Below are positions 54,012-63,280 of a DNA stretch of 64,000 nucleotides, piece after piece. The DNA comes from Gemmata massiliana. GTDB lineage: Bacteria > Planctomycetota > Planctomycetia > Gemmatales > Gemmataceae. The stretch spans positions 9,383,738 through 9,447,737 of the forward strand of contig NZ_LR593886.1 in NCBI RefSeq assembly GCF_901538265.1, in the 5' to 3' direction. The first letter of the stretch is position 1. Every line of letters begins with the position of its first letter. Below the pieces are notes generated by a model. The model saw nothing but the letters and a program-made list of their open reading frames with translations, did no database searches and was not told the origin of the DNA. The position numbers and the translations under genes are program-made.

Positions 54012-54509
54012 ATGTCCATGTTCATCGGCGAAGGTCTGGTCGGCGACGGCAACGAGATCGCGCACATCGACCTCTTGATCGGAGAAAAGACCGGTCCGGT
54101 CGGCGTCGCGTTCGCGAACGCGCTGGCGACCCAGAGTCAGGGCCACTCCAGCCTGCTCGCGGTCATCGCCCCGAACCTGATCTGCAAGCCCGCCACGGTG
54201 ATGATCACGAAGGTGACCATCAAGGGCGCGAAGCAGGCCGTACAGATGTTCGGGCCGGCCCAGGCCGCGGTCGCTCGCGCGGTCGCGGACAGCGTCGCGG
54301 AAGGGGTCATCCCCGCGAGCAAGGCCGAAGACTACGTGATCGTGTGCGGCGTGTTCATCCACTGGGACGCGGCCGACGACAACAAGATCTTCCAGTACAA
54401 CTACGAGGCCACGAAACTGGCCATCAAGTGCGCGATGACCGGCGAGCCGAAGATCGCCGACATCACCGCCAAGAAGGACACCGTCAAGCACCCGTTTAGC
54501 CCGAAGTAA
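54012..54509 (+). CDS. fae: formaldehyde-activating enzyme
   Basis: A 165-residue Fae of normal length. [18 protein letters not shown] contains the catalytic His (about 17), and [10 protein letters not shown] then [14 protein letters not shown] complete the pterin site. Fae condenses formaldehyde with tetrahydromethanopterin to methylene-H4MPT in the cytoplasm. The next gene encodes the enzyme that oxidises this product. The start at 54012 gives MSMFIGEG, the usual N-terminus. Confidence 0.95.
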   Translation: MSMFIGEGLVGDGNEIAHIDLLIGEKTGPVGVAFANALATQSQGHSSLLAVIAPNLICKPATVMITKVTIKGAKQAVQMFGPAQAAVARAVADSVAEGVIPASKAEDYVIVCGVFIHWDAADDNKIFQYNYEATKLAIKCAMTGEPKIADITAKKDTVKHPFSPK

Positions 54510-54526
54510 CGCCGCAAGCGAAGGGG

Positions 54527-54610
54527 TGAAGAGGTGAGCGGGCGAAGGGGCGACTCCCCCAGACTCGTCTTCTCACCCACTTACCCCTTCACCCGCTCAC
54601 CCTCTCTTCA
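54527..54610. repeat. palindromic repeat abutting the mtdB start
   Basis: The arms 54527-54550 and 54583-54610 pair over about 24 bp with a short bulge (cores GGTGAGCGGG and GAAGGGG). The right arm ends 2 nt before the mtdB ATG at 54613. No Shine-Dalgarno is evident there, and the folded RNA would bury the start region. Confidence 0.8.
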
Positions 54611-54612
54611 CT

Positions 54613-55488
54613 ATGTCCGAAAAAGCCACGATCCTCGTCCAACTCGATACCGACCCGCTCCCGAGCGTGTTCGACCGCGTCGTCGCGGTGGACGCGGGCG
54701 TCCAGCACATTTTCAGCTACGGCGGGGTGACGCCTCAAAACGTGATGTCGCTCGTTCACGGGTGCATCTTCACGCGCGGCGGGACCGACCTGCGCCGGAC
54801 CGCGATCTTCGTCGGCGGGTCCGACGTGAATGCGGGCGAAGCGGTGCTCGCGGAGGTCAAAAAGCACCTCATCCCGCAATACGGGCTGAGCGTGTCGCTG
54901 ATGCTCGATTCCAACGGCTCGAACACCACGGCAGCCGCTGCCGTGCGCGCCGCCGGCCGGCACCTCGACCTGAGCCGCGCGAACGCGCTCGTGCTCGGTG
55001 GGACGGGACCGGTCGGTCAGCGGGTCGCGCGACTGTTGGCACGTGCGGGCGGGAACGTTCGGCTCGGCTCCCGGCAAAAGGAACGGGCGGAAGCGGTGTG
55101 CGCCGTGATCCGCGCACACGTACCCGGGGCGGACATCCAGGCCGTGAGCGTGGCCTCCAGTTCCGATGCCCCGGTCGCACTCGATGGCCGCAACCTGGTG
55201 GTCGCCGCGGGCGCCGCGGGTGCGGTACTGCTCCCCAAGAAACTCCGACTCGGGTGCAAGTCACTGAAAGTGGCGATCGACCTGAACGGCGTCCCTCCGG
55301 CCGGGATCGAGGGCGTCGAGCTTCCGGACAAGGGAGCCGACCGCGACGGGCACATCTGCTACGGCGCGCTCGGCGTCGGCGGCACCAAGATGAAGATCCA
55401 CCGGGCCGCGATCAACCGCCTCTTCGAGTCGAACAACGCAGTTCTGGATGTCGAAGAAGTGTACAATCTCGCGCTGCAGTTGCCGTAA
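54613..55488 (+). CDS. mtdB: NAD(P)-dependent methylene-H4MPT dehydrogenase
   Basis: A 291-residue protein of MtdB length. The N-terminal ILVQLDTDPLPSVFDRVVAV and DAGVQHIFSYGGV bind the pterin. ALVLGGTGPVGQRVARLLAR is the Rossmann NAD(P) motif (about 125-144). LDVEEVYNLALQLP closes the family pattern. It oxidises methylene-H4MPT to methenyl-H4MPT, the step after Fae. It lies 103 nt after fae with a palindromic repeat in between. Confidence 0.93.
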   Translation: MSEKATILVQLDTDPLPSVFDRVVAVDAGVQHIFSYGGVTPQNVMSLVHGCIFTRGGTDLRRTAIFVGGSDVNAGEAVLAEVKKHLIPQYGLSVSLMLDSNGSNTTAAAAVRAAGRHLDLSRANALVLGGTGPVGQRVARLLARAGGNVRLGSRQKERAEAVCAVIRAHVPGADIQAVSVASSSDAPVALDGRNLVVAAGAAGAVLLPKKLRLGCKSLKVAIDLNGVPPAGIEGVELPDKGADRDGHICYGALGVGGTKMKIHRAAINRLFESNNAVLDVEEVYNLALQLP

Positions 55489-55560
55489 GGTGCGCAATTC
55501 GGGTTGACTCGCGCGCACCGATTATTGATCATCAGCCGCCCACCTCACCAGGAGCGGCTG

Positions 55561-56199
55561 ATGCGCGTTCGAGGCTTCGCGTTCGTTCTTTTCGGGCTAT
55601 TCTGCGCGCCGGCGCTGTGCTCCGCCGGACCGATCGAGTTCCAACTGACTCCGACCAACTTACAAGTCCAGCCGGGAACGCCCGCGATCTCCGCCGCACT
55701 CTACTCGCTCGAACCGTCCGGTGCGTGCAACACGTTTGACCCTATTACGGGTGCCCCGACTGTTGTGCCACTGGTCGGTTACGACCCCACGCGCCTGGCA
55801 CAGCCGGCCCCGATCGATATCCACTCGGACGGCACCACCCACTGGAACAACGACGGTTACTTCCGCGTCGATTACTGTCTCACGGACGTGGCCTCCGGCG
55901 AGTCCGCCGAATTCTCGGCGTGGGGGCGCGCCCACATGTACAACGTGTACGACAACGGCCAGTGGAGCGGGACCACGTATTTCTGGTTCGGGGGCGTTCA
56001 AAAGGTTACGCTCGGCGGCAACGACTACACCCTTTGGGGACCGGGGAGCCAGGGGCAGTACACGTCCGAGTTGCCCGCACTCTCGGTCTGGGTTGGCCCG
56101 AACGTGCCGGCCACACTCAGCCCGGAACCCGGGACGCTGGCACTGTTCGCGCTGGGATTGGCCCCCCTGGGACTGCGCCGGTTGCGGCGGATCTGGTAG
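55561..56199 (+). CDS. PEP-CTERM sorted secreted protein
   Basis: A 212-residue protein. The signal peptide (GFAFVLFGLFCAPALCSAG) begins it and the C-terminus PEPGTLALFALGLAPLGLRR LRR is a textbook PEP-CTERM sorting signal for exosortase. The mature part is beta-rich with aromatic residues (WSGTTYFWFGGVQKV). It would be anchored or released at the envelope; the function is unknown. It stands 10 nt before the next gene. Confidence 0.88.
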   Translation: MRVRGFAFVLFGLFCAPALCSAGPIEFQLTPTNLQVQPGTPAISAALYSLEPSGACNTFDPITGAPTVVPLVGYDPTRLAQPAPIDIHSDGTTHWNNDGYFRVDYCLTDVASGESAEFSAWGRAHMYNVYDNGQWSGTTYFWFGGVQKVTLGGNDYTLWGPGSQGQYTSELPALSVWVGPNVPATLSPEPGTLALFALGLAPLGLRRLRRIW

Positions 56200-56209
56200 A
56201 ACTCTTCTC

Positions 56210-57244
56210 ATGCCCCGCGTAGCTGGTTGTGACCCGGGAACGTCGTCGCTCGACATGCTCGCGCTCGAAGACGGGCGCGTCGTGGCCCAAGTGCGTATCG
56301 AACCGGATGAGCTGCGCGCCGATCCGACCATTCCCGTGCAGTGGCTCCGAGCCGAGGGGCCGTTCGATCTCATCGCGGGACCATCAGGTTACGGACTGCC
56401 TCTGGTACACGCGGCGGATTGCACGGACACGCAACTCGATCTGATGTCGCTGGTGCGCCCCGACGAGCGAGGCGCAGGGGGCGTTGGCGGGTTCTCTGCG
56501 ATGGCCCGTGCGCTGCGCGATTCCGGGTTACCCGTAGTGTTCCTCCCCGGTGTCATCCACCTCCCGACCGTTCCCGTTCACCGGAAACTGAACAAGGTCG
56601 ATCTCGGCACTACGGACAAACTGTGCGTCGCGGCTCTGGCGCTCGCACAGCACAATCGCGACGAACCGGCGCTTGTGGTGGAATTCGGCTCCGCGTTCAC
56701 CGCACTAGTAGTCCTCAAAGACAAGCAAATCGTCGACGGGCTAGGCGGCACGTGCGGGGCACTGGGTGCCCGGAGCGGCGGCTCGTGGGACGGTGAGACC
56801 GCGTACCTGCTCTCGCCGCTTCAAAAAATTGACCTCTTCCACGGAGGGGTGGCGAACATCCCCGACCGCGAAACGGCACGCGCGGCGTTCCGCGAATCGT
56901 TCACCAAAGCCGTCTCTGGGCTACTCAACATCTACGGATTTCAGGACGTTTATTACGGCGGCAGTCTGCTCCGCAGCGATTCGGACCTCGTGCAACAAGC
57001 CCTCGGCGAACTGCCCTCGAGCTTTTATCGGCTGCACTACGCGGGCGACCTTCCCGGCGCATGGGTGAAGTACGCCGCACAAGGCGCAACGCTGATCGCC
57101 GAGGGGCTGTGTGGAGGTACGTTCGCTCCGCTGATTGAGTGGTTGAAGTTGCGCGAAGCGAGCGGGACGGTGTTGGATTGGCTCACGCACCCGCGTGCGG
57201 CAGAAGTGCGGAAGTGGTTTGCCTTGGGCGAACGACCGGAGTAA
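56210..57244 (+). CDS. DUF1464 family protein (kinase/Hsp70-type fold)
   Basis: A 344-residue protein. RVAGCDPGTSSLDMLALEDG is the phosphate-1 loop of the acetate/sugar kinase fold, and LVVEFGSAFTALVVLKDKQI plus GLGGTCGALGARSGG are further nucleotide-site blocks. DUF1464 is known chiefly from archaea and some H4MPT-containing bacteria. It sits 720 nt downstream of mtdB, after the PEP-CTERM gene, so a role in the methanopterin pathway is possible. The substrate is unknown. Confidence 0.78.
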   Translation: MPRVAGCDPGTSSLDMLALEDGRVVAQVRIEPDELRADPTIPVQWLRAEGPFDLIAGPSGYGLPLVHAADCTDTQLDLMSLVRPDERGAGGVGGFSAMARALRDSGLPVVFLPGVIHLPTVPVHRKLNKVDLGTTDKLCVAALALAQHNRDEPALVVEFGSAFTALVVLKDKQIVDGLGGTCGALGARSGGSWDGETAYLLSPLQKIDLFHGGVANIPDRETARAAFRESFTKAVSGLLNIYGFQDVYYGGSLLRSDSDLVQQALGELPSSFYRLHYAGDLPGAWVKYAAQGATLIAEGLCGGTFAPLIEWLKLREASGTVLDWLTHPRAAEVRKWFALGERPE

Positions 57245-57252
57245 GCGAAGGA

Positions 57253-57481
57253 AGAGTTTTGACAGGATTAACAGGATCGACAGGATTCAAAACACATTGT
57301 GCGCGATTCCGGGGCAATCGGTCATCCCTACGGTGTCACAAATCGCTTTCATTATCTGATCCGCGTCATCTGTGTTTATCCGCGGCTCTTCCTTCTTCTA
57401 ACACGCAGGCTATCTCGGCCCCGTTCCCTCGCGCTCAACAGGGTTGAGTGATTCTGATCCCGTAAATCCTGTCAAAACTCC
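57253..57481. repeat. imperfect inverted repeat between convergent genes
   Basis: The arms 57253-57278 and 57456-57481 pair (AGTTTTGACAGGATT is perfect, the remainder has a few mismatches) around about 177 nt. Inside, 57358-57392 carries the motif GTGTTTATCCGCGGCTCTTC, which is also present at 18857-18891 and, in variant form, at 24.3 kb. It fills the 247-nt gap between the DUF1464 gene and cbiX. Confidence 0.8.
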
Positions 57482-57491
57482 TCTCCCGCAC

Positions 57492-57866
57492 TCATCGCCC
57501 GCCCAGAGATTCATTCGCACGCTGTTCCACCACATCAACCAGCAGCGGGTGCCGGCCCAGTGGCTCCGCGAGCACGAAGCGCACGCCGGGGAAGCGCGCA
57601 CTCAATGTGTCGCGTGCCTCGGTCAGGTCTTCGGCGACGTGGACGCCGGGGGAGAGAAAGTACGGCACGAGGATCACGTCCGTTGCGCCGGTCTCCACAC
57701 ACTGCGCACCACCGGCTTCGATGTTCGGTTCGGCCAGCTCCAGGTACGACACCCGGACGATCGGGTACCGCCCGCGCTCGCGCAGAGCGGACGCGACGAA
57801 CTCCAGATCGGCGTTCGCCTCGGGCCGGCGGCTGCCGTGTGCGATGAGCAAAAGCGCAGTTGGCAC
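57492..57866 (-). CDS. cbiX: sirohydrochlorin chelatase (CbiX-like)
   Basis: A 124-residue short CbiX. LLLIAHGSRRPEAN carries the metal-binding His (about 10), VSYLELAEPNIE follows and VILVPYFLSPGVHVAEDL carries the second His (about 75). The family inserts Co, Ni or Fe into sirohydrochlorin on the way to cobalamin, F430 or siroheme. No other corrin gene is nearby. It is convergent with the DUF1464 gene and divergent from the pseudokinase gene, 87 nt apart. Confidence 0.88.
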   Translation of the reverse strand: MPTALLLIAHGSRRPEANADLEFVASALRERGRYPIVRVSYLELAEPNIEAGGAQCVETGATDVILVPYFLSPGVHVAEDLTEARDTLSARFPGVRFVLAEPLGRHPLLVDVVEQRANESLGGR

Positions 57867-57953
57867 GGAACTCTCCGGGGGGGTGGCGCAACATGTTCGC
57901 GCCGTATTTTTAGAGAAGCGGTTGGGACGAACGGGCTTTTCTATATTAGTCGC

Positions 57954-59525
57954 ATGCTTGGAGCGCGCGTCGGCAACTGGTTCGTGGAAGAGGAGATCGG
58001 GCGCGGACCGCTCGGCGTGGTGTACCGCGCCCGAGGGTTCGACGAATCCGAGCGCGCCGCTGCGGTCAAAGTGTTCACCGAGGTCCGCGATCCGGCCGCG
58101 GTCCAGCGCCTGTCGGCGGAACTACTCCCGCTCCAGCGCCTCGACCACGCGAACATCGCCAAGACACTCGATTGTGGGACGCACGGCGGACTGGCGTTTG
58201 TCGCCACTGAGTTCGTGGACGGCACCGACTGCGCGAAGCGCCTCGAAGCCGGGCGCCTGCCGTGGCGCGAGGTACTCAGCATTGCGGTGCAGGCCGCCCG
58301 CGCTCTCAAACACGCACACAACCGGAATGTGCTTCACCGCGATCTCAAGCCCGCGCACTTCGTTCTTGCCTCCGACGGAACACTCAAGGTGCTGGCATTC
58401 GGCCTCGCGAAAGTGTTCCCGCCGCCACCCAACCACGCGCCCGCGATCGGATCGTCCGCGTACCTGCCGCCCGAAACCGCGAGCGGGAAGCCACTCACCC
58501 GGCGCAGCGATTTGTACTCGCTCGGTGGCGTTCTCTATACTCTCGTCACCGGTCGGCCGCCGTTCTCGGCCGGGTCCGTCGTCGAGTTGATGCACAAGCA
58601 GTGTTACACACTCCCCGAGCGCCCGGCGCTTCTGGTGAACGATCTGCCGCCCGAGATAGACGAGTTCATTTGCACGCTCCTCGACAAGAACCCGGCGCGC
58701 CGACCCGGTACCGCGGGCACACTGCTCGAGGAACTCGAACGAATTCGCGGTAAACTGGAACGCAAGGGCGAAAAGCTCACCTGGCCCACGAAGATCACGC
58801 CCGACACCGCAGAAATGGCAGCACTACCCGCGGCACTGGGGGGAGTTGGTGAAGGAAGCGAGGCGCCGCAGGAATCGCGCCCGCTGTTCAAGCGCCCGGC
58901 GGTGGTGATTCCGCTGTTCCTGCTCGCGGTCGCGGCGCTGGTGCTCCCGTTCGCGTGGCCCTCGCCGTCGGCCGACGAGCTGTTCACCGCAGCGCGCCCG
59001 TTGATCGAATCCGAGAACCCGGACGACTGGGACGCGGCGGAGAAGTACCTGGACCCGCTTGCGCGAAAGTACCCCGACCGGTATAAGGACGAAGTAACCG
59101 ACGCGCGGCGAAAGCTGAAAGACCGCCGAGACTTGTGCCACGCAATCAGTGACGGTACGCGAGTCGATCCGCGCACGGACGCCGCACGCGGATACCTCCG
59201 TGGGCTGCGGTACGCTCAGGCCGGCGAGGTCGCCCAAGCACGTGCCGCGTGGGACGGGGTCGTAACGGCGTTCGGTTCGGTGAAGAGCGAAGAACGGTGG
59301 GTGGCTCTTTCTCGAGCCGGCGTGACGTTCTTGACCCAACCGAACAACCGACCCGCGCGCCAGCCGCTCGACCGCGACCCCGTGCGCGCGGCCCTCGATC
59401 GCGCGAAGGAACTCGACGCGCAGGGGCGCGACGCCGACGCCCGTGCGATCCGGGACGCGCTGATCGCGCTCGCCGAGGGCGACCCGGTCGTGCGCCAGAT
59501 GGTCGACGACTCGCGAAAGAAGTGA
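57954..59525 (+). CDS. predicted pseudokinase with membrane segment
   Basis: A 523-residue Hanks-type kinase-like protein. The Gly loop EEIGRGPLGVVYRAR (about 14-28) and the ATP Lys (AAAVK, 39) are intact. The HRD motif is present, but HRDLKPAH has His135 where the metal-binding Asn belongs, and the DFG motif reads AFG (Ala148). Both magnesium ligands are therefore lost, so catalysis is doubtful. A membrane helix follows at about 315-335, then a helical extracytoplasmic domain. An intact kinase gene lies 91 nt downstream. Confidence 0.88.
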   Translation: MLGARVGNWFVEEEIGRGPLGVVYRARGFDESERAAAVKVFTEVRDPAAVQRLSAELLPLQRLDHANIAKTLDCGTHGGLAFVATEFVDGTDCAKRLEAGRLPWREVLSIAVQAARALKHAHNRNVLHRDLKPAHFVLASDGTLKVLAFGLAKVFPPPPNHAPAIGSSAYLPPETASGKPLTRRSDLYSLGGVLYTLVTGRPPFSAGSVVELMHKQCYTLPERPALLVNDLPPEIDEFICTLLDKNPARRPGTAGTLLEELERIRGKLERKGEKLTWPTKITPDTAEMAALPAALGGVGEGSEAPQESRPLFKRPAVVIPLFLLAVAALVLPFAWPSPSADELFTAARPLIESENPDDWDAAEKYLDPLARKYPDRYKDEVTDARRKLKDRRDLCHAISDGTRVDPRTDAARGYLRGLRYAQAGEVAQARAAWDGVVTAFGSVKSEERWVALSRAGVTFLTQPNNRPARQPLDRDPVRAALDRAKELDAQGRDADARAIRDALIALAEGDPVVRQMVDDSRKK

Positions 59526-59616
59526 AATGGGCGGGGAGGAGCGGAGCCGGGCACGATCTCTGCTTCTCGTATTCGCGAACCCGTGTTGATTCCGATTCCT
59601 ACTCACGTCTCAACTC

Positions 59617-61239
59617 ATGGCCACACCCGCCACGACCGCGCGCGAGTACCGCGTACTCATTGCGAAAAGCAAACTGCTCCCGCCAGAGGAAATCGAAGCC
59701 CAGTACCGCCAGTGGCAGCAGGATCGCCCGGGATCGGACGAGCGCGTGGACTCGTTCCGCCGGTTCCTCGTCGCACGGAAGTGCCTCACGGACTACCAGG
59801 CCGCACTCCTCCAGCGCGGGCGCACCGACGGGTTCTTTCTGGACGGCTACAAGATCCTCGACCGCATCGGTAAGGGGCAGATGGGTGGTGTGTACAAGGC
59901 CGTTCACAACTTCGGCCAGCTCGTCGCGCTCAAGATCCTGCCCGCATCGAAGGCCAAGAACCCGCACACGCTGGGCCGGTTCCAGCGCGAGGCGCGGCTG
60001 CTGACGCAACTCGATCACCCCAACGTGGTGCGGGGGTACCAGGTCGGGGACAGTTCGGGCATCCACTACATCGCAATGGAGTTCCTGGAGGGCGAAACCC
60101 TCGGCGAAATGCTGGATCGGCGCAAGCAATTGCCGTGGGCCGAGGCCACGCGACTGGTGCGCCAAGTACTCGACGGGCTCCAGCACCTGCACGATCGGCG
60201 CATGGTCCACCGCGACCTGAAGCCCGCCAACATCATGCTCACTCCGGAGCCGGCGAAGGGGAAGCTCGACACTACCTGGGACGCGACCGCGAAGATTCTG
60301 GACGTCGGACTCGGGCGCGAACTCTTCGACGACGAGATGCCGGAAGCCCAGATCGAAACGCAACTCACGCAAGAAGGGTCGGTCCTGGGCACGCCGGACT
60401 ACCTCGCCCCGGAACAGGCGAAAGACGCGCGCGCGGCCGACATCCGGGCGGACATCTACAGCGTCGGGTGCGTGCTGTACCACTGCGTCGCGGGGCGCAC
60501 GCCGTTCCCCGAAACGAACATCATGGCCCAGATTCTCCGGCACGCGACCGAACACCCGGCGCCGATCAGTTCACTCGTAGCCGGCCTCCCGTTCGGGTTC
60601 CAACAGATGCTCGATCGATTCATGGCGAAATCGCCAAACGATCGATTCCAAACGCCCGCAGAAGCGGCCGAAGCGCTGAAGCCGTTCGACACCACCGGCA
60701 CCCCCGCCACGCCCTCGAAGGTCATGCCGGCTTACAAAGACTGGCTGGCGAGCGAAGCGCACCTACCTCAACCCAAAGAATTGCTCCAGGACACGGTCGT
60801 GCGGCCTCACCCGAGCCTCCCCGCGCCTGCGAAAGCGCCCGCCCCGATACCCGTACCGAGCGCCGCGTCGAAGGCTGCCGCGCCCAAACCAGCAGCTTCA
60901 CACAAAAGCGGCGCGACAGCACAACCGACCAAGCCCGGCGGCTCGCGCGCGGTACCAATGCCCGTACCGGTGGCAGCGCCGGCACCGCAGCCCCTTCCAC
61001 TGCCCATCCCTATTCCGGCAGTCGAAGAGGTTGAGGTCGAACTGGTCACGGAACCGTTTGCGATCCCTCAAGCCCTGCCCGCACCGGTTTCCGCACCGCG
61101 CCCGCTCTGGCAGCCGGACCGACGCGACTGGATCATGCTGGCGGTGGGAGCAACAGGCGTGCTGTCCGCGGTCGGCATCGGCTACGGGTTGGCACGCGCG
61201 CTGCGCCGTAAACCGGAATCAGCCGAAGAGGAGAAGTGA
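59617..61239 (+). CDS. Ser/Thr protein kinase (Hanks type)
   Basis: A 540-residue kinase. A 75-residue N-terminal region precedes the Gly loop DRIGKGQMGGVYKAVH (82-97), VALK (Lys106), HRDLKPAN (198-205) and DVG (Asp229, a tolerated DFG variant), so all catalytic residues are present. A Pro/Ala-rich linker (about 385-490) leads to one membrane helix near the C-terminus (about 511-531) and a short basic tail. It follows the pseudokinase gene and may be regulated by or paired with it. Confidence 0.93.
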   Translation: MATPATTAREYRVLIAKSKLLPPEEIEAQYRQWQQDRPGSDERVDSFRRFLVARKCLTDYQAALLQRGRTDGFFLDGYKILDRIGKGQMGGVYKAVHNFGQLVALKILPASKAKNPHTLGRFQREARLLTQLDHPNVVRGYQVGDSSGIHYIAMEFLEGETLGEMLDRRKQLPWAEATRLVRQVLDGLQHLHDRRMVHRDLKPANIMLTPEPAKGKLDTTWDATAKILDVGLGRELFDDEMPEAQIETQLTQEGSVLGTPDYLAPEQAKDARAADIRADIYSVGCVLYHCVAGRTPFPETNIMAQILRHATEHPAPISSLVAGLPFGFQQMLDRFMAKSPNDRFQTPAEAAEALKPFDTTGTPATPSKVMPAYKDWLASEAHLPQPKELLQDTVVRPHPSLPAPAKAPAPIPVPSAASKAAAPKPAASHKSGATAQPTKPGGSRAVPMPVPVAAPAPQPLPLPIPIPAVEEVEVELVTEPFAIPQALPAPVSAPRPLWQPDRRDWIMLAVGATGVLSAVGIGYGLARALRRKPESAEEEK

Positions 61240-61298
61240 GCGCAAGCGGGTGTTCGCCAAGAATTGGGGCGGCGAACGCCCTTACCGGTTGGTGGAAC

Positions 61299-62018
61299 TT
61301 ACTTCGCGATGCCCGGCAGAGGCAGGTCCATCTCGTCTTCCATCTTGATCCAGAGTTCATCGGGCACGAACCCGGTAGCGGCTTCGCCGAGCAGCACGGC
61401 CCAGCCGGTTTTCTGGTCCGCGGTCAGTACGCCCTCCATCTGTTTCAGCATGTCCTTGCGAAACTCGAGCAGGTCCGATTTCCGCTTCATGTCGTCCTCG
61501 TTGCCGAGGTTGTCGAAGTAGCGGGTGAGTTCGCTCTTTTGCCGCTCCACGAGTTCCGCGATTTTCTTTTTCTGAGCGTCCGTGAGCTGAAGCACGCTCT
61601 GCACGCGCGGGTCGTTGAACGCCCCGATGCCCTGGACGCGCCGATCGAGTTGAGCGAGTCGCTTCCGCTGCGCGCTGGTCAGGCTCTTCGTCGCTACTTC
61701 TGTGAGCAACCGGTCGACCCCTTGCTTGCGTTCCTTGTCCAATTTGTCGTAAGCGTCCTCGGCCGGGTTCGGCGCACGCGACAACTGCTCGAACTTCTTT
61801 TCGTACTCCTCGTCGAGATCCGCCAGACCGTCGAGAACGACAATGCGCTGCTCGGCCGTCATTTTCAGTTCTTTTTGTACCTTGCGGTTCTGGAGGAGCT
61901 TGGCGGCGGACGGTACAACGGGATCGTCCCCCTTGGGAGCCGGGGGCACCGGAGCGGCGAACAGTGGGGCCGCGAGCAAGATCGCGATCGTGGGCACCGG
62001 AAGCGCGTACCGCGGCAT
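61299..62018 (-). CDS. secreted helical protein (Spy/CpxP-like pattern)
   Basis: A 239-residue protein with a signal peptide (VPTIAILLAAPLFAAP). The mature chain is almost all helix and charged, with recurring LT-x-x-Q starts (LTSAQRKRLAQL, LTDAQKKKIAEL, LTADQKTGW). These resemble the LTxxQ motifs of Spy/CpxP periplasmic chaperones, but the length and spacing differ. The function is unknown. It is convergent with the kinase gene and divergent from nagA (75 nt). Confidence 0.65.
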   Translation of the reverse strand: MPRYALPVPTIAILLAAPLFAAPVPPAPKGDDPVVPSAAKLLQNRKVQKELKMTAEQRIVVLDGLADLDEEYEKKFEQLSRAPNPAEDAYDKLDKERKQGVDRLLTEVATKSLTSAQRKRLAQLDRRVQGIGAFNDPRVQSVLQLTDAQKKKIAELVERQKSELTRYFDNLGNEDDMKRKSDLLEFRKDMLKQMEGVLTADQKTGWAVLLGEAATGFVPDELWIKMEDEMDLPLPGIAK

Positions 62019-62093
62019 GGCGTTCACCCGAAACACGTGGTGAAGTGTAAAACTCCAGCTTTTTAATCTACCTGCGCCGGTTCGCCCGCACCA

Positions 62094-63215
62094 ATGGCAA
62101 AATCGATGACCCTTCACGCACGCCACTACGCCACCAATGAACCGATCGCGGTGACGGTCGCGCACGGGCGCATCACGAGCGTGGGCACCTCCGACCAGAA
62201 GCCGAACGTGTGGATCGCGCCCGCGTTCTTCGACCCGCAAATCAACGGGTGCCTCGGTATCAGTTTCAACTCGCCGGCACTCACGCCCTCCCAGGTGCGC
62301 ACGGTGGCGGACGTGTGCCGACGGCACGGTATCGGCGCGTTCGCGCCCACACTCGTGACGAATAGTTTCGAGGCTCTACACCACGGATTCACCACGCTCG
62401 CCCGGGCACTCGATACGGACCCCGAACTCGCGCGCATGATGCCGTGTTTCCACCTGGAAGGGCCGTACCTGTCCGGCGAAGACGGCCCGCGCGGCGCGCA
62501 CCCCCAGGAACACACCCGCGACCCGAACTGGGACGAGTTCCGCCGCTGGCAGGACGCGGCCGGCGGGCGGATTCGCATGGTCACGCTCGCGCCCGAGCGC
62601 CCCGGCGCGCTCGCGCTCATCGAGCAACTCACTGCGGCAAACGTGGTCGTCGCGATCGGGCACACGGCCGCGACCGGTCAGCAGATCCGCGACGCGGTCG
62701 CGGCGGGCGCGCGCACGAGCACGCACCTCGGCAATGGATGCCACGCTGTCCTCCCGCGACACGACAACTACATCTGGGAACAACTCGCGTGCGACGATCT
62801 GTGGGCGAGCATCATCACAGACGGCTACCACCTACCTCCGGCACTGGTGAAGTGTTTTAGCCGTATGAAGGGACTTGATCGGTTACTGATTACGTCCGAT
62901 GTCGGCAGTTTGGCCGGGATGCCGCCCGGTAGGTATCGCGAGTGGGGAACGGACCTGGAAGTTCTCCCCTCGGGCAAGATCGTGGTCGCGGGAACGCCAT
63001 TTCTCGCTGGCAGCGGGCACTTCACCGATTCGTGTGTGGCGAACGTGATTCGGATGACCGGGATGAGCTTAAAGGACGCAGTCGATCTGGCATCCGTGCA
63101 ACCGCGTAGGCTCCTCGGGCTGCCGGTCACGCGAATCGAAGCAGGCGCCCCCGCGTCCCTCGTGCTCTTCGACTGGAAACCGGGCGGCGAGATCGCCGTG
63201 CGTGAGGTCTTCTAG
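62094..63215 (+). CDS. nagA: N-acetylglucosamine-6-phosphate deacetylase
   Basis: A 373-residue amidohydrolase. CFHLEGPYLS has the metal Glu, AIGHTAATGQQI and THLGNGCHAVLPRHDN give metal/substrate histidines, and LITSDVGSLAG gives the catalytic Asp. It removes acetate from GlcNAc-6-P in the cytoplasm for cell-wall amino sugar recycling. No nagB or transporter is adjacent. An alternative start is the ATG at 62106. Confidence 0.9.
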   Translation: MAKSMTLHARHYATNEPIAVTVAHGRITSVGTSDQKPNVWIAPAFFDPQINGCLGISFNSPALTPSQVRTVADVCRRHGIGAFAPTLVTNSFEALHHGFTTLARALDTDPELARMMPCFHLEGPYLSGEDGPRGAHPQEHTRDPNWDEFRRWQDAAGGRIRMVTLAPERPGALALIEQLTAANVVVAIGHTAATGQQIRDAVAAGARTSTHLGNGCHAVLPRHDNYIWEQLACDDLWASIITDGYHLPPALVKCFSRMKGLDRLLITSDVGSLAGMPPGRYREWGTDLEVLPSGKIVVAGTPFLAGSGHFTDSCVANVIRMTGMSLKDAVDLASVQPRRLLGLPVTRIEAGAPASLVLFDWKPGGEIAVREVF

Positions 63216-63280
63216 GTCCGGCATTTCTGATTGCGCAGCGAACCTTTCACGCGGTCCGCCTGTCCGTCTTCGCAGAACAC

